Source: Roseiarcus fermentans
GTDB lineage: Bacteria > Pseudomonadota > Alphaproteobacteria > Rhizobiales > Beijerinckiaceae
Length of the DNA stretch: 64,000 nt
Assembly (NCBI RefSeq): GCF_003315135.1
Contig: NZ_QNRK01000009.1
Location: 49,997-113,996 of the forward strand
Direction: 5' to 3'
The number at the start of each line of letters is the position of its first letter. Position 1 is the first letter of the stretch. Position numbers and translations under genes: made by a program. The notes under the pieces were generated by a model, which saw only the letters and a program-made list of their open reading frames with translations, was not told where the DNA came from and did no database searches. Positions 35,300 through 43,866 of the stretch are shown here, piece by piece.

Positions 35300-36193
35300 C
35301 TACAGATGGTCCAGCAGCGCGTCGCGCACGATCTCGGGCGCGTCATGGATGATCCAGTGCGTCGCCTGCGGCAGGTGGCGGATGCGCGCGTTGGCGCACA
35401 GCGCCGCGCTGCGGTCGGCCAGTTGCGGATCACAATATACGTCGCGGTCGCCCCAGAGCACCAGCGTCGGCGGCTTGAGGCTCCGGGGCGGCGGCAGCGC
35501 CGGATCGTCCTCGAACAGGGCGCGATACCAGTTCAGCATGCCGGTGAGCGCGCCCGGCCTGCGCCACGCCTCGCGATAGAGGTCCAGCACCTCGGGCGGA
35601 AAGGCTTCGGGCCGCGCCGACTCGCGGAATGCGTGCGCGAGGCCCGCGTAATTGCCGAGCTTGAGACCCATCTCGGAGAGCCAGGGCATGCGCAGGATGC
35701 GCACATAGCGGTTCCGCGCGCGCTGCTCCGGATCCTCGCGCATCGCCTTCAGCCACACCGCGGGATGCGGCGCCTGGATCATCGTCGCGCTGGTGAGCCG
35801 CTTGGGATCGATCCCGGCCATGGTCCACGCGACCGCTGCGCCCCAGTCGTGCCCGACCACGTGAAACCGCTGGCGGCCGAGGGCGTCGGCGAGGGCGAAC
35901 ACGTCGGCGGCCGCGGCTGCGAGCCGATAGCGCGCCGCGCCCTCCGGCTTGCCCGACAGGTTGTATCCGCGTTGATCGGGAGCGACGACGCGGAACCCGC
36001 GCTCGGCGAGGGGCCGGAAATAGTCGCGCCACGCGAACCAGAACTCCGGGAAACCATGCAGCAGCACGACGAGCGGGCCGTCTCTCGGGCCCGCCGCCGC
36101 GCAGTGGATCATCACATCGTTGACGTCCGCGTAACTGAACTCGAGGGAGGACTCGGCCAATCGCTCGATCCCAAGGCTTGGTCCGGCTCGCAT
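35300..36193 (-). CDS. Alpha/beta hydrolase (epoxide hydrolase-like)
   Basis: The 297-residue hydrolase has the oxyanion motif LLHGFPEFWFAWR, the nucleophile elbow VVGHDWGAAVAW (Asp nucleophile, as in epoxide hydrolases and dehalogenases), and the catalytic His in LPQATHWIIHDAP. HGxPE and Asp as nucleophile favour epoxide hydrolase over haloacid dehalogenase, but the substrate is open. Start ATG 36193; a TTG one codon upstream is possible. The sirtuin gene is upstream on the same strand, with a 39-bp gap. Confidence 0.85.
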   Translation of the reverse strand: MRAGPSLGIERLAESSLEFSYADVNDVMIHCAAAGPRDGPLVVLLHGFPEFWFAWRDYFRPLAERGFRVVAPDQRGYNLSGKPEGAARYRLAAAAADVFALADALGRQRFHVVGHDWGAAVAWTMAGIDPKRLTSATMIQAPHPAVWLKAMREDPEQRARNRYVRILRMPWLSEMGLKLGNYAGLAHAFRESARPEAFPPEVLDLYREAWRRPGALTGMLNWYRALFEDDPALPPPRSLKPPTLVLWGDRDVYCDPQLADRSAALCANARIRHLPQATHWIIHDAPEIVRDALLDHL

Positions 36194-36232
36194 CAAGCGC
36201 CCCGCCGCCGGACGACGCCCCTCCCCTTTCGA

Positions 36233-36946
36233 TCACGTCCGGAGCGTTTCCTCAACCCAGGCCGGCACAATCTCGGTCGCGGGACCATACAGCGCGTCAT
36301 CGAACAGAAGGGCGTTGTCGGCCGCCTCGAGGTTGATCTCGCAGGTCGGCACGCCGAAGGCGCGCGCCTCGGCGACGAAGCCGGCCGCCGGATAGACCGC
36401 CCCGGACGTGCCGATCGCCACGAACAGGTCGGCGTCGCGCAGCGCCCGATCGATTTCGTGCAGGTGATGGGGGAACTCGCCGAACCAGACGATGTCGGGC
36501 CGGAGCGCGCCGACGCGGTCGCATCGGGGACAGGCGTCGCCGACGGTCAGGTCGTTCAGCCAGGCGTGCGCGGCCTCGCAACTCTGGCAGCGCGCCTTGA
36601 GAAGCTCGCCGTGCATGTGCACGACCTCTTTCGAGCCCGCGCGCTCGTGCAGGTCGTCGATGTTCTGGGTGACGAGCGTCAGCCGGTCGCCCTTCGCCGC
36701 CAGCTCGCGCTCGAGCCGCGCCAGCGCGACATGCGCCGGGTTGGGTCGGGCGGCGAGCAGGTTGCGCCGGCGGGCGTCATAGAAGGCGAGCACGGTTTGC
36801 GGGTCGCGGGCGAAGGCCTGCGGGGTGGCGAGCTTCATCGGATCGAACTTCGCCCAGATCCCTTCGCCCGCCTTGTCGCGAAAGGTCCCGAGCCCGCTCT
36901 CGGCGGAAACCCCGGCGCCGGTGAGGACGAAGATGTGTCTCGACAT
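36233..36946 (-). CDS. cobB: NAD-dependent protein deacylase, Sir2 family
   Basis: The 237-residue sirtuin has GAGVSAESGLGTFRD for NAD binding, TQNIDDLH, the catalytic His in HMHGEL, and a four-Cys zinc module (CQSC...CPRC) and GTSGAVYPAAGF. The YxxR motif of CobB-type desuccinylases appears as FYDARRR. It removes acyl groups from protein lysines. Start MSRHIFVLTGAG is chosen since upstream codons overlap the spacer and add no family sequence. It probably shares a transcript with the hydrolase. Confidence 0.92.
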   Translation of the reverse strand: MSRHIFVLTGAGVSAESGLGTFRDKAGEGIWAKFDPMKLATPQAFARDPQTVLAFYDARRRNLLAARPNPAHVALARLERELAAKGDRLTLVTQNIDDLHERAGSKEVVHMHGELLKARCQSCEAAHAWLNDLTVGDACPRCDRVGALRPDIVWFGEFPHHLHEIDRALRDADLFVAIGTSGAVYPAAGFVAEARAFGVPTCEINLEAADNALLFDDALYGPATEIVPAWVEETLRT

Positions 36947-37225
36947 GGCGCGCTTACCTAATCGCTCGGAGGCGCCGTGACAATGGCGCGCGACGGTCGG
37001 GCGCGCCTCGATTCTCAGCGCGTGGCCGCGCCAGGGATTGAGGTGGGGATCAAGGTGGCGGTTTACCATGTCCCCTCTCCACGGTCGGCGCCCAATCCAC
37101 GGTTGGAAGAGCAGACGAGTTCATCCAGAGCCGACTTCGTGGCGGCAAGCAGGCTTGCCCTCGATGTCTTCGATCGGCTTGTTTGCACCTGTTGGGAGGT
37201 CACGGGACGTCGGCGCCGGGACCTG
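36947..37225. other. Spacer between sirtuin and methyltransferase genes
   Basis: About 280 bp without a supported gene. No repeat, RNA gene or clear promoter is recognised. The stretch 37077-37190 has a less biased base composition than its surroundings and may be gene debris. Confidence 0.3.
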
Positions 37226-37858
37226 TCAGGGCTTCACGAACCGATAGGCGCAGCGATCGGTCTCGCCTTTGATCGCGGGATCGAACACCTTGATCGCGTG
37301 CGGATCGTCCTTGTTCGCCAGCATGGCGCTTTCCGCGTCCAGTACGAAGCCGGCCGCCTCCACCTCCTCGCGAACGGATGCAGGCTCGATCCGATGCAGC
37401 GACTGGGCGTCGCTCGCGCCCGCCCCGACGGCGGCGGCGTGGTCTACGATGACGTAGGACCCCCCGGGCTTCAAAAGATCGTAGACGGCTCGATTGAAGC
37501 GGGCCGCCGTCGCGCCTCTGGCCTGGATCAGCGCGGTGTGGAGATCGTGGTAGAACAGATGCAGCCACAGGACATCCGCGGGTTGCGCGGCCTCCCCAAT
37601 CGCCACGAGGTCCGCCGAGACGGCTGCGACGTTCTCTCGGCCCGGCTCCTTGGCAAGCGTCCGCATGCGGCCGACCGGATCGTTTTTGAAGTGGGCGACT
37701 TCGGCCGGCACGAAGCTGGTGACCCGTCCTTCGGGTCCCACGACGTCGGAGAAAAGACGGGTCCAGTCGCCGTCGCCCGGATAAACGTCGATGACGGCGG
37801 AGCCCGCCTCGACGCGTGCGAACCGGATCAACTCGGACAGCTTGGATTGGTCGTACAT
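37226..37858 (-). CDS. Class I SAM-dependent methyltransferase-like protein
   Basis: The 210-residue protein has a Rossmann-like motif I (SAVIDVYPGDGDWTRLFSDVV), where the usual GxGxG is altered to YPGDGD. It has an acidic strand-end (VLWLHLFYHDLHTALI) and the post-II segment LLKPGGSYVIVDHAA. Similar 'methyltransferase' proteins with a predicted secreted copy act on unknown substrates; here no signal peptide is present. It is the last gene of a minus-strand group with the SnoaL-like and SDR genes. Confidence 0.75.
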   Translation of the reverse strand: MYDQSKLSELIRFARVEAGSAVIDVYPGDGDWTRLFSDVVGPEGRVTSFVPAEVAHFKNDPVGRMRTLAKEPGRENVAAVSADLVAIGEAAQPADVLWLHLFYHDLHTALIQARGATAARFNRAVYDLLKPGGSYVIVDHAAAVGAGASDAQSLHRIEPASVREEVEAAGFVLDAESAMLANKDDPHAIKVFDPAIKGETDRCAYRFVKP

Positions 37859-37964
37859 CGGGATCTCCTTTAGGGTTACGCATTTAACGAGCGCGCAGCG
37901 TGCGAGGGGCGGTCTACGGCTGAACTACCGTCGACCCCGATCCGATCGCCGCAGATGGCCAAAG

Positions 37965-38381
37965 CTACCTCGGCCCGGAGGCGTCCATCTGCGACGCCCG
38001 CGCCAGCGCCTGCGTGTCGATGTATTCCCGGATCTTCGTCAGCTTGCCGTTTCGAACGGTGATGGCGAAGACCCAGTCGTCCCTGAACGTCCGATTCGTG
38101 GCTTTGATTTTCCCGGTCGCGACGCCCACGACCAGAACCCGGTCTCCCTGCGCCACGAATTCGGGGGGCTCTGGGAAGGTCGTCTCCACCTCTTCGGACG
38201 CTTTGCGAAGCACATCCGCCACCCCGTTGCGCCCGCGGTGCGTTCCGGCCAGCGGCCAGTCCTCGCCCGGAATGATCCACTCGATGTCCTCGGCAACCAG
38301 CGCCAATAGACCCTCCTTGTCGCCGCGGCCGATCGCCGCGAAGAAGTCCCTCACGGTTTGGACATTGTCTTGAGCGCTCAT
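37965..38381 (-). CDS. SnoaL-like / NTF2-fold protein
   Basis: The 138-residue NTF2-like protein shows NVQTVRDFFAAIGRGDKEGL, LVAEDIEWIIPG and GKLTKIREYIDTQAL, the standard SnoaL cone fold. Members are polyketide cyclases, isomerases or binding proteins; this one cannot be placed further. Start ATG 38381. It lies between the SDR and the methyltransferase on one strand, and the LysR at 39389 may control all three. Confidence 0.8.
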   Translation of the reverse strand: MSAQDNVQTVRDFFAAIGRGDKEGLLALVAEDIEWIIPGEDWPLAGTHRGRNGVADVLRKASEEVETTFPEPPEFVAQGDRVLVVGVATGKIKATNRTFRDDWVFAITVRNGKLTKIREYIDTQALARASQMDASGPR

Positions 38382-38436
38382 CGAAATGTCTCCGTTTTCC
38401 GTGCGTCGTATCGTGTCCGATCCAATCGGCGCGAAT

Positions 38437-39171
38437 TCAGATGGCCGAAAAGCCGCCGTCGACAGACAACTCCACCCCATTCACGAAGCTCGAGTCGTCT
38501 GAAGCCAGAAACAGCGCAACCGCCGCGATTTCCTCGGGACGACCCATCTTCCCCCGCGGGATCAGGGATTCGAACATCTGCTTCGCCTCCGCGGTGAGAA
38601 CTTGGTCCTGCATCGGCGTGGCGATCGGCCCCGGGCTCAGCACGTTCACCCGGATATTTCTGCCCTTCAGTTCGTTGAGCCAAGTGCGTGCGAATGAGCG
38701 CAATGCCGCCTTGCTCGCCGCATACACGCCGTAACCCGGAAAACCTTTCACCGAAGCAACGGACCCGGTCATGAAGATCGATCCGCCATCGTTGAAAAGC
38801 GGCAAGGCCTTCTGAACCGTGAACAGCGTGCCGCGCGTATTCAGGCCGAAAGTCGCGTCGAAATGCTGCTCGGTAATCTCGCCGAGTGGGACGGCTTCGC
38901 CCATGCCGGCGCTCGCATACAGGACGTCGAGGCTGCCCTTTTCCCGCTTGACCGTGTCGAACAGACGATCGATGTCGTCGAGATTGGCCGCGTCGCCGCG
39001 CACGCCGGTCACGTTCCGGCCAATCAGCTTGACGGCCTCGTCGAGCGCCTCCTGCCTTCGGCCCGTGATGAAAACATAGGCTCCTTCTTCAACGAAGAGC
39101 TTGGCGCTCGCCAGCGCCATGCCGCTCGTTCCACCCGTGATGATTGCGACCTTACCGTCTAGCTTTCCCAT
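38437..39171 (-). CDS. SDR family oxidoreductase with atypical cofactor motif
   Basis: The 244-residue SDR has the cofactor loop TGGTSGMALASAKLF, where the third Gly of TGxxxGxG is Ala. Catalytic Tyr-x3-Lys is in YGVYAASKAALRS and Ser in TGSVASVKGF; the NNAG motif is replaced by YASAGMG. C-terminal VNGVELSVDGGFSAI is canonical. The Ala may alter cofactor fit. An AAGGAGAAG ribosome site precedes ATG 39171. Divergent from the LysR gene at 39389. Confidence 0.85.
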   Translation of the reverse strand: MGKLDGKVAIITGGTSGMALASAKLFVEEGAYVFITGRRQEALDEAVKLIGRNVTGVRGDAANLDDIDRLFDTVKREKGSLDVLYASAGMGEAVPLGEITEQHFDATFGLNTRGTLFTVQKALPLFNDGGSIFMTGSVASVKGFPGYGVYAASKAALRSFARTWLNELKGRNIRVNVLSPGPIATPMQDQVLTAEAKQMFESLIPRGKMGRPEEIAAVALFLASDDSSFVNGVELSVDGGFSAI

Positions 39172-39388
39172 GACTTCTCCTTTGAGGCTCCGTTCTGGTT
39201 GTCCGAGGAGGCCTCCGAGAACTTGCAGATAGTTCGCCGGCGTCTGGCCTTGAGTGCGGAAGCGCGCACATCGGTGGTGCGAAAACGATCCGGATGGACG
39301 AGCGACCGCCCCGTCGATCGCGCGCGCTGCGGCTCGGCGCGTTCGAAACGGGCTTTGGAAAGCGCGCCGTTCGGCGCAAGATTGCACC

Positions 39389-40285
39389 ATGGTCGATTGG
39401 GATGACGTTCGCTACTTTCTCGCCGCCGCGCGCGAAGGCTCAGTGCGGGCCGCCGCCAAGCGCCTCGGCGTGAACCACGCGACCGTGCTGCGACGGATCG
39501 CTCAGCTCGAGGAGCGCCTCGGGGCGCAGATGTTCGAGAAGCTGCCTTCGGGCTACCGCCTGACGGCTGCGGGGGAGGAGGTCCTCGAGTTTGCGCACCA
39601 GATGGAGGCGTCGTCGCATCTGCTGGAGACGCGCGTCTTCGGTCGCGACGAGAGCGTGCGCGGGCTTCTGCGGGTGACGCTGGCGCCGCCCTTGGCGGCA
39701 CACCTGCTCATGCCCGACTTCGCCGATTTCGCCCGTCTGCATCCGGACATCGAGATGGACATCTTGTCGTCCGGCGAGCTGGCGAATCTGACCAACCGAG
39801 AGGCCGACGTCGCGATCCGCGTCGTCTACGACCGCAAAACCCTGCCGCCCAATCTTCACGGCCTGAAGGGACCGGAGGTGTTCGGCGGCGTCTATATCGC
39901 CCGCGATCGACTAGCCGCCTGGCGCGCGGGCGCGCCCGATCCCATTCGGTGGATCGTCATCAGTAGTCATGGCATTCCGGATTGGGCCAGCGCGGGCGAG
40001 GTCGGCGCCGCGGGGGTTCCGTTCAGGACCACGGACGCGGAGGCGCAGATCGTCGCTGTACGGCAAGGGCTCGGGATGACGACGCTGCCGTGCTTCGTCG
40101 GCGACGCCGACCCCCTGCTGGCGCGGGTCCCGGGCGCCGACCTGCACATGTACGGAACGCTCTGGCTGCTCACACAGGGGGAGACACGCAAGACGAAGCG
40201 CGTGCGGCTCTTCACGGAGTTCGTATCGCGCAGGCTCGCCGCGTACGCTCCGCTTCTCGCGGGCCTGTCCATATCGCGCGACTGA
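39389..40285 (+). CDS. LysR family transcriptional regulator
   Basis: The 298-residue regulator has the HTH VDWDDVRYFLAAAREGSV / LGVNHATVLRRIAQLEERLG, then an effector domain (VRGLLRVTLAPPLAAHLLM; READVAIRVVYD). It belongs to the LysR branch with the 'VNHATVLRR' recognition helix. A 217-bp spacer separates it from the divergent SDR gene, its likely target. Start ATG 39389 is chosen at the HTH. Confidence 0.88.
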   Translation: MVDWDDVRYFLAAAREGSVRAAAKRLGVNHATVLRRIAQLEERLGAQMFEKLPSGYRLTAAGEEVLEFAHQMEASSHLLETRVFGRDESVRGLLRVTLAPPLAAHLLMPDFADFARLHPDIEMDILSSGELANLTNREADVAIRVVYDRKTLPPNLHGLKGPEVFGGVYIARDRLAAWRAGAPDPIRWIVISSHGIPDWASAGEVGAAGVPFRTTDAEAQIVAVRQGLGMTTLPCFVGDADPLLARVPGADLHMYGTLWLLTQGETRKTKRVRLFTEFVSRRLAAYAPLLAGLSISRD

Positions 40286-40479
40286 CGCCCGGCAGGTCGC
40301 CGGCGACGCTTGCCGCAATCCGGTCGGACGCCGATTGCCTGTTCCCCATCCCGCCGTACGGCCCTATCGGGATAGCCGCGCGGCTCTCTCGTCGGGACAC
40401 GCGATAACGCGCAATCGACGACAACGGAAGACGGGCAAGGTAAGCTGGCGCCGAAACCGAAGCCTCCGGGCCCTCGACC

Positions 40480-41298
40480 TCAGTGGCCGACCGTCGCGAG
40501 CCAGATCTGGACCATCGCGGCGATCAATTCGGCCAGAATCAGCACGATGACCGCCCATTCGAGCCGGGTCGAGCGGTCGGCGTCGATGATGTCGGTGAGG
40601 GCGTGCGCGGTCTCGACGATCACGTCGAGCTTGCGCTTGAGCACGCCCGCCCGCTCGGAAAGCTCGTATTCATCCTCGAGGCGGGCGTAGAGGCGCTCGA
40701 GATCCGGGCGGTCCCACAGCACGTCGGGCTTCTCCTCGACCGCGACCCGGCCCGACACCCGGTGCTGGACGAGCAGCGCCTGCCCGATCAGCCGCAGCAT
40801 GTCGCGGCGGCGGAACGGCGTCGAGCCGGTGGCGGCGAGCTTGGCCGCGAACGGCTCGATCACGTCGAACACCTTGTTGACCTCGCGCTCGTCGCGCGCC
40901 AACGCCACCGACTTCGCCAGCGCGTCCGCCACCACGAGGAAGCGCTGCGGCGACAGGTCCTTGACCTGGATCGGGCCGCCGGACGACTTCTGCTCGTCGC
41001 CGACCGGGGAAATCTCCAGGACAGCCGTCTCGTCGTCGCCCTTGGCCCGTTCGCCGCTCACCCGCGAGCGGAGTCTCGCCAGCGTGTCCTCCTCCTCGAG
41101 CGGCGTCAGGCCGACCAGCACCGCCACGCCGAAACGAAAGAGGGCCACCAGGCCGTACGGCCCGACGCGGAAGGCGAGCGGCAGCAGCGCGATCGTGTCC
41201 GGGCGCTCGAGCCCCGCGGTGTCGATGCGGTCGCCCACGATCAGGGCTCGGGCCGTCAGGCGCGTCGGCGCCTCGACCAACGGGATCACGTCGCTCAT
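40480..41298 (-). CDS. RMD1/DUF155 family membrane-anchored protein
   Basis: The 272-residue protein matches the RMD1/sporulation-associated DUF155 family: the segment ALLPLAFRVGPYGLVALFRFG and the helix RKLDVIVETAHALTDIIDAD. A single C-terminal membrane helix follows (LEWAVIVLILAELIAAMVQI). Yeast Rmd1 relatives are mitochondrial membrane proteins; the bacterial role is unknown. No operon partner is apparent. Confidence 0.75.
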   Translation of the reverse strand: MSDVIPLVEAPTRLTARALIVGDRIDTAGLERPDTIALLPLAFRVGPYGLVALFRFGVAVLVGLTPLEEEDTLARLRSRVSGERAKGDDETAVLEISPVGDEQKSSGGPIQVKDLSPQRFLVVADALAKSVALARDEREVNKVFDVIEPFAAKLAATGSTPFRRRDMLRLIGQALLVQHRVSGRVAVEEKPDVLWDRPDLERLYARLEDEYELSERAGVLKRKLDVIVETAHALTDIIDADRSTRLEWAVIVLILAELIAAMVQIWLATVGH

Positions 41299-41401
41299 GC
41301 CGTCTCCCTACCCCCGCCGGCCGCGCACGCCAAGCGCCGGCGGCGTCGCAGTTCGAGAGCGCCCCGACGGGCGTCGACGATCCGGCCGACTGCGGCGAGC
41401 C

Positions 41402-41584
41402 TCACTGCGTCAGCCAGAGGATCGAAGACGCCCCATCGGGGCCCTCGCGGGTGTCATCCTCGATGAACAGCTTGACGCCCAGATCCCGCGCCCGCGCGAT
41501 CGTCGCTTCGCGAATCGCGCTCCCCATTCGCAGATTGACGCGAGCGCCTGGACGCCGGTTCGGTTGAGCGCCGTCGTGCGCCAT
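41402..41584 (-). CDS. Small hypothetical protein
   Basis: This 60-residue ORF starts 14 bp after the bluB stop codon on the same strand. The sequence VNLRMGSAIREATIARARDL followed by GVKLFIEDDTREG looks like a real alpha/beta peptide, but no family is recognised. It could be a short cytoplasmic protein co-transcribed with bluB or the end of a lost gene. Confidence 0.4.
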   Translation of the reverse strand: MAHDGAQPNRRPGARVNLRMGSAIREATIARARDLGVKLFIEDDTREGPDGASSILWLTQ

Positions 41585-41597
41585 GGCGGCGGCCGCC

Positions 41598-42242
41598 TCA
41601 CCGCCTCAGAACCGGGTGCGCGGTCCGCGCCTGCCAGCCGAGCCGTTCCAGTTCCGGCGTGCGGTCCTCCTGCTCGGGCCGGCCGACGCACAGGTAGCCG
41701 ACGAAGCTCCATTCCGCGGGGACGTCGAGCGCCTCGGCGAGCGGCCCCGGATCGAGGATCGACACCCAGCCGACGCCGAGCCCCCAGGCGCGGGCGGCGA
41801 GCCAGAAGGTGTAGAGCGCGCACACCGCCGAGTAGCGCCGGGTTTCGGGCATGGTGCGCGCGCCGAGGCCGTGGCCCTGCCCGGTCGCCTCGTCGCAGAA
41901 CACCGCCACCTGCACCGGCGCCTCGACGAGGCCGGCGAGCTTCAGCCCGGCGTAGAGTTTTGCGCGCTCGCCGGCGTAAGCTGCGAGCGCCTCGCGGTTG
42001 GCGGCCTCGAAATTCGCCCGCACCGCGGCGCGGCGGGCCGCGTCGTCGACCCGCACGAAGCGCGTCGGCTGGCAATTGCCGACCGACGGCGCGAGGTCGG
42101 CGAGGCGGAACAGCAGGTCGAGCGTCTCCTCGGGCACCGGGTCGCTGCGGAACCGCCGCACGTCGCGCCGCCAGGCGAGCAGATCCGCGAACTCCGCCCG
42201 GAAGACGGCGTCGAACTGGCGTTCCGTCGCTCCGTCGCGCAT
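41598..42242 (-). CDS. bluB: 5,6-dimethylbenzimidazole synthase (BluB)
   Basis: The 214-residue nitroreductase-fold protein carries BluB-specific stretches: LAWRRDVRRFRSDPVPEE, LADLAPSVGNCQPTRFV, LYAGLKLAGLVEAPVQ, GLGARTMPETRRYS and GLGVGWVSILDPGPL. BluB cleaves FMNH2 with oxygen to form the lower ligand of cobalamin, so the cell makes or remodels B12 with dimethylbenzimidazole. Start MRDGATERQF. It is isolated here from other cob genes, and no cobalamin riboswitch was recognised in the short upstream gap. Confidence 0.9.
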   Translation of the reverse strand: MRDGATERQFDAVFRAEFADLLAWRRDVRRFRSDPVPEETLDLLFRLADLAPSVGNCQPTRFVRVDDAARRAAVRANFEAANREALAAYAGERAKLYAGLKLAGLVEAPVQVAVFCDEATGQGHGLGARTMPETRRYSAVCALYTFWLAARAWGLGVGWVSILDPGPLAEALDVPAEWSFVGYLCVGRPEQEDRTPELERLGWQARTAHPVLRR

Positions 42243-42263
42243 CGAGCCTCCCCTTGCCGTCCG

Positions 42264-42283
42264 CCGGGCGCGATCGCGCCCGG
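42264..42283. terminator. Perfect palindrome between FkbM and bluB genes
   Basis: CCGGGCGCGATCGCGCCCGG is a perfect 20-base palindrome in the 78-bp gap downstream of the FkbM methyltransferase stop and upstream of bluB. It could end the FkbM transcript; no T-run follows. Confidence 0.45.
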
Positions 42284-42320
42284 ACCGGCGGCGCGTAAAG
42301 CGGCGAGATCGCCGCACCTT

Positions 42321-43775
42321 TTACCCCCGCCGGATCAACGCGATCCGGCGCAGCGCGATCGAGGCGGGCCCGTTGCGGGCGCGCCCGACGCATTCGAACT
42401 GGCTCAGGTCCTGGTCGACGCGAAAGAACCCGCGATTGTTGGCGATGTTGCAGTCGGCGACGGGGTGACCCTTCCTTTCGGTGATGATGATCCTGATGTC
42501 CCCGGTGATCTCCGCGTCCAGAACGATCTCGTAAAGACCCGCCCTGAGCGGCCAGTAGGGCCCGTAGAAAAGCAGATCCCCTCGATCTGCGGAACTGTCC
42601 AGCCGCCCCTCGGCGGCCGGGCGCGACGGGGAAAACAACGCCTCCGGCCAGATCGCAATGCGATCCCGCTCCAGCGACTCGAACGCCCGTTCTTTCGACG
42701 CCAGGATGTAGCCGCGAAACGACGAAAACGCCTCGAATTCGCTGACCTCCTCGAGAACGGACCTCGCGTTGATCGTATAGACCGACAACCCGCATTCGGT
42801 CAGCTTGCGCCACAACTTGGCCGTGTATTCCTGACGGACGTCCAGCTTTTCTATGATCATCTTGATCGCGTCGGAGCGGCCGATGATCCCCTTCATGCCC
42901 TCGATGGCTTCGGCCTCCTTGCCCTCGACGTCGATCTTGACGAGGTCGCAGGTAAAGTCGGCGGGCATGACGTCGTCCAGCCGCTTCACCGCGACCTTGA
43001 CGACCCTGAGCGCGGTTCCGTCGGGATCGAAATCGCGAATGTCCTGCCGATCGGTCAGCAGCGTGGCGCCGCCCGAGACGCCGACCGGAATCGCAAGACC
43101 GAGCGTCCCCTCGGTCTCGCCGAGCGCGATCGGAAACGCCGTAACCCGCTCGGCGAACCCGTTGATCGCCAGCGAACGCTTGAGCAATTCGAAGATCTCG
43201 GGATTGGGCTCGAACGTGTAGATCTTGGCCGCCGTCCTTTCCGTGTATGCGCCCACGATCACGCTGAACACGCCGAGATTGGCGCCGATGTCGACGAACA
43301 CCGAATCCGGCTTCAGAAAGCTGAGCAGGACAGCAATATTGTCCGGCTCGTAGTTTCCGCCGATGATGACGTTGGCGGCGACGCCGGTGTCGTTGCAATT
43401 GACGTATAAGGGAATGTCTCCGATCAGGTAGCTCAGGGCGACGCCGTCGCCGAGATAGGTCGTGAAATTCGTCCTGATGAAATCCAGAGAGGAAACAATC
43501 CGGTTCAGCTTGTTCTCGAGATTGATGTGCGCCGCGTCGATACTCCGACCGATGTGATTATCGGTTATGTTGCGCGACAGGCGCACCAGGCTCGACACCA
43601 GGCCCTGGCTGTCGCCATCCAGGCGCCTCAACATGGCATTGGTGACGGAGAGTTCCGCCCTCATGCTTTCGTTCTCCTTGTTGATCAGGAGAAACATGGT
43701 CTGTATTCGCCGGAGCACGATGATCAACAGGCAAAGCACAGCCACCAACGCGACGACGCCGACAAGATCATACAT
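42321..43775 (-). CDS. Membrane-anchored FkbM family methyltransferase
   Basis: The 484-residue protein begins with a membrane helix (VGVVALVAVLCLLIIVL, residues 5-21) and a predicted coiled coil (about 30-105). An FkbM-type SAM methyltransferase follows: SVFVDIGANLGVFSV near 158-172, IYTFEPNPEIFELLK, and the motif IV-like VKIDVEGKEAEAI. The last 120 residues (ITGDIRIIITERKGHPV) form a beta-rich extension not seen in ordinary FkbM proteins. FkbM enzymes O-methylate sugars and polyketides; a surface glycan target is inferred from the anchor. Codon use is less GC-extreme than its neighbours, hinting at transfer. Confidence 0.82.
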   Translation of the reverse strand: MYDLVGVVALVAVLCLLIIVLRRIQTMFLLINKENESMRAELSVTNAMLRRLDGDSQGLVSSLVRLSRNITDNHIGRSIDAAHINLENKLNRIVSSLDFIRTNFTTYLGDGVALSYLIGDIPLYVNCNDTGVAANVIIGGNYEPDNIAVLLSFLKPDSVFVDIGANLGVFSVIVGAYTERTAAKIYTFEPNPEIFELLKRSLAINGFAERVTAFPIALGETEGTLGLAIPVGVSGGATLLTDRQDIRDFDPDGTALRVVKVAVKRLDDVMPADFTCDLVKIDVEGKEAEAIEGMKGIIGRSDAIKMIIEKLDVRQEYTAKLWRKLTECGLSVYTINARSVLEEVSEFEAFSSFRGYILASKERAFESLERDRIAIWPEALFSPSRPAAEGRLDSSADRGDLLFYGPYWPLRAGLYEIVLDAEITGDIRIIITERKGHPVADCNIANNRGFFRVDQDLSQFECVGRARNGPASIALRRIALIRRG

Positions 43776-43866
43776 TCAGAAACTCTCGCTCAGGACTCGA
43801 AGGCCTCGGCGCCGTCCGAGCGGCGCGGGCTCGCTCGGGGCGCCATGGCGATCCTCGTCGTCGCCG

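Noticed and set aside
42243-42320. Cobalamin riboswitch upstream of bluB
   Set aside because: The 78-bp gap is too short and shows only a 20-base palindrome, no B12-box.
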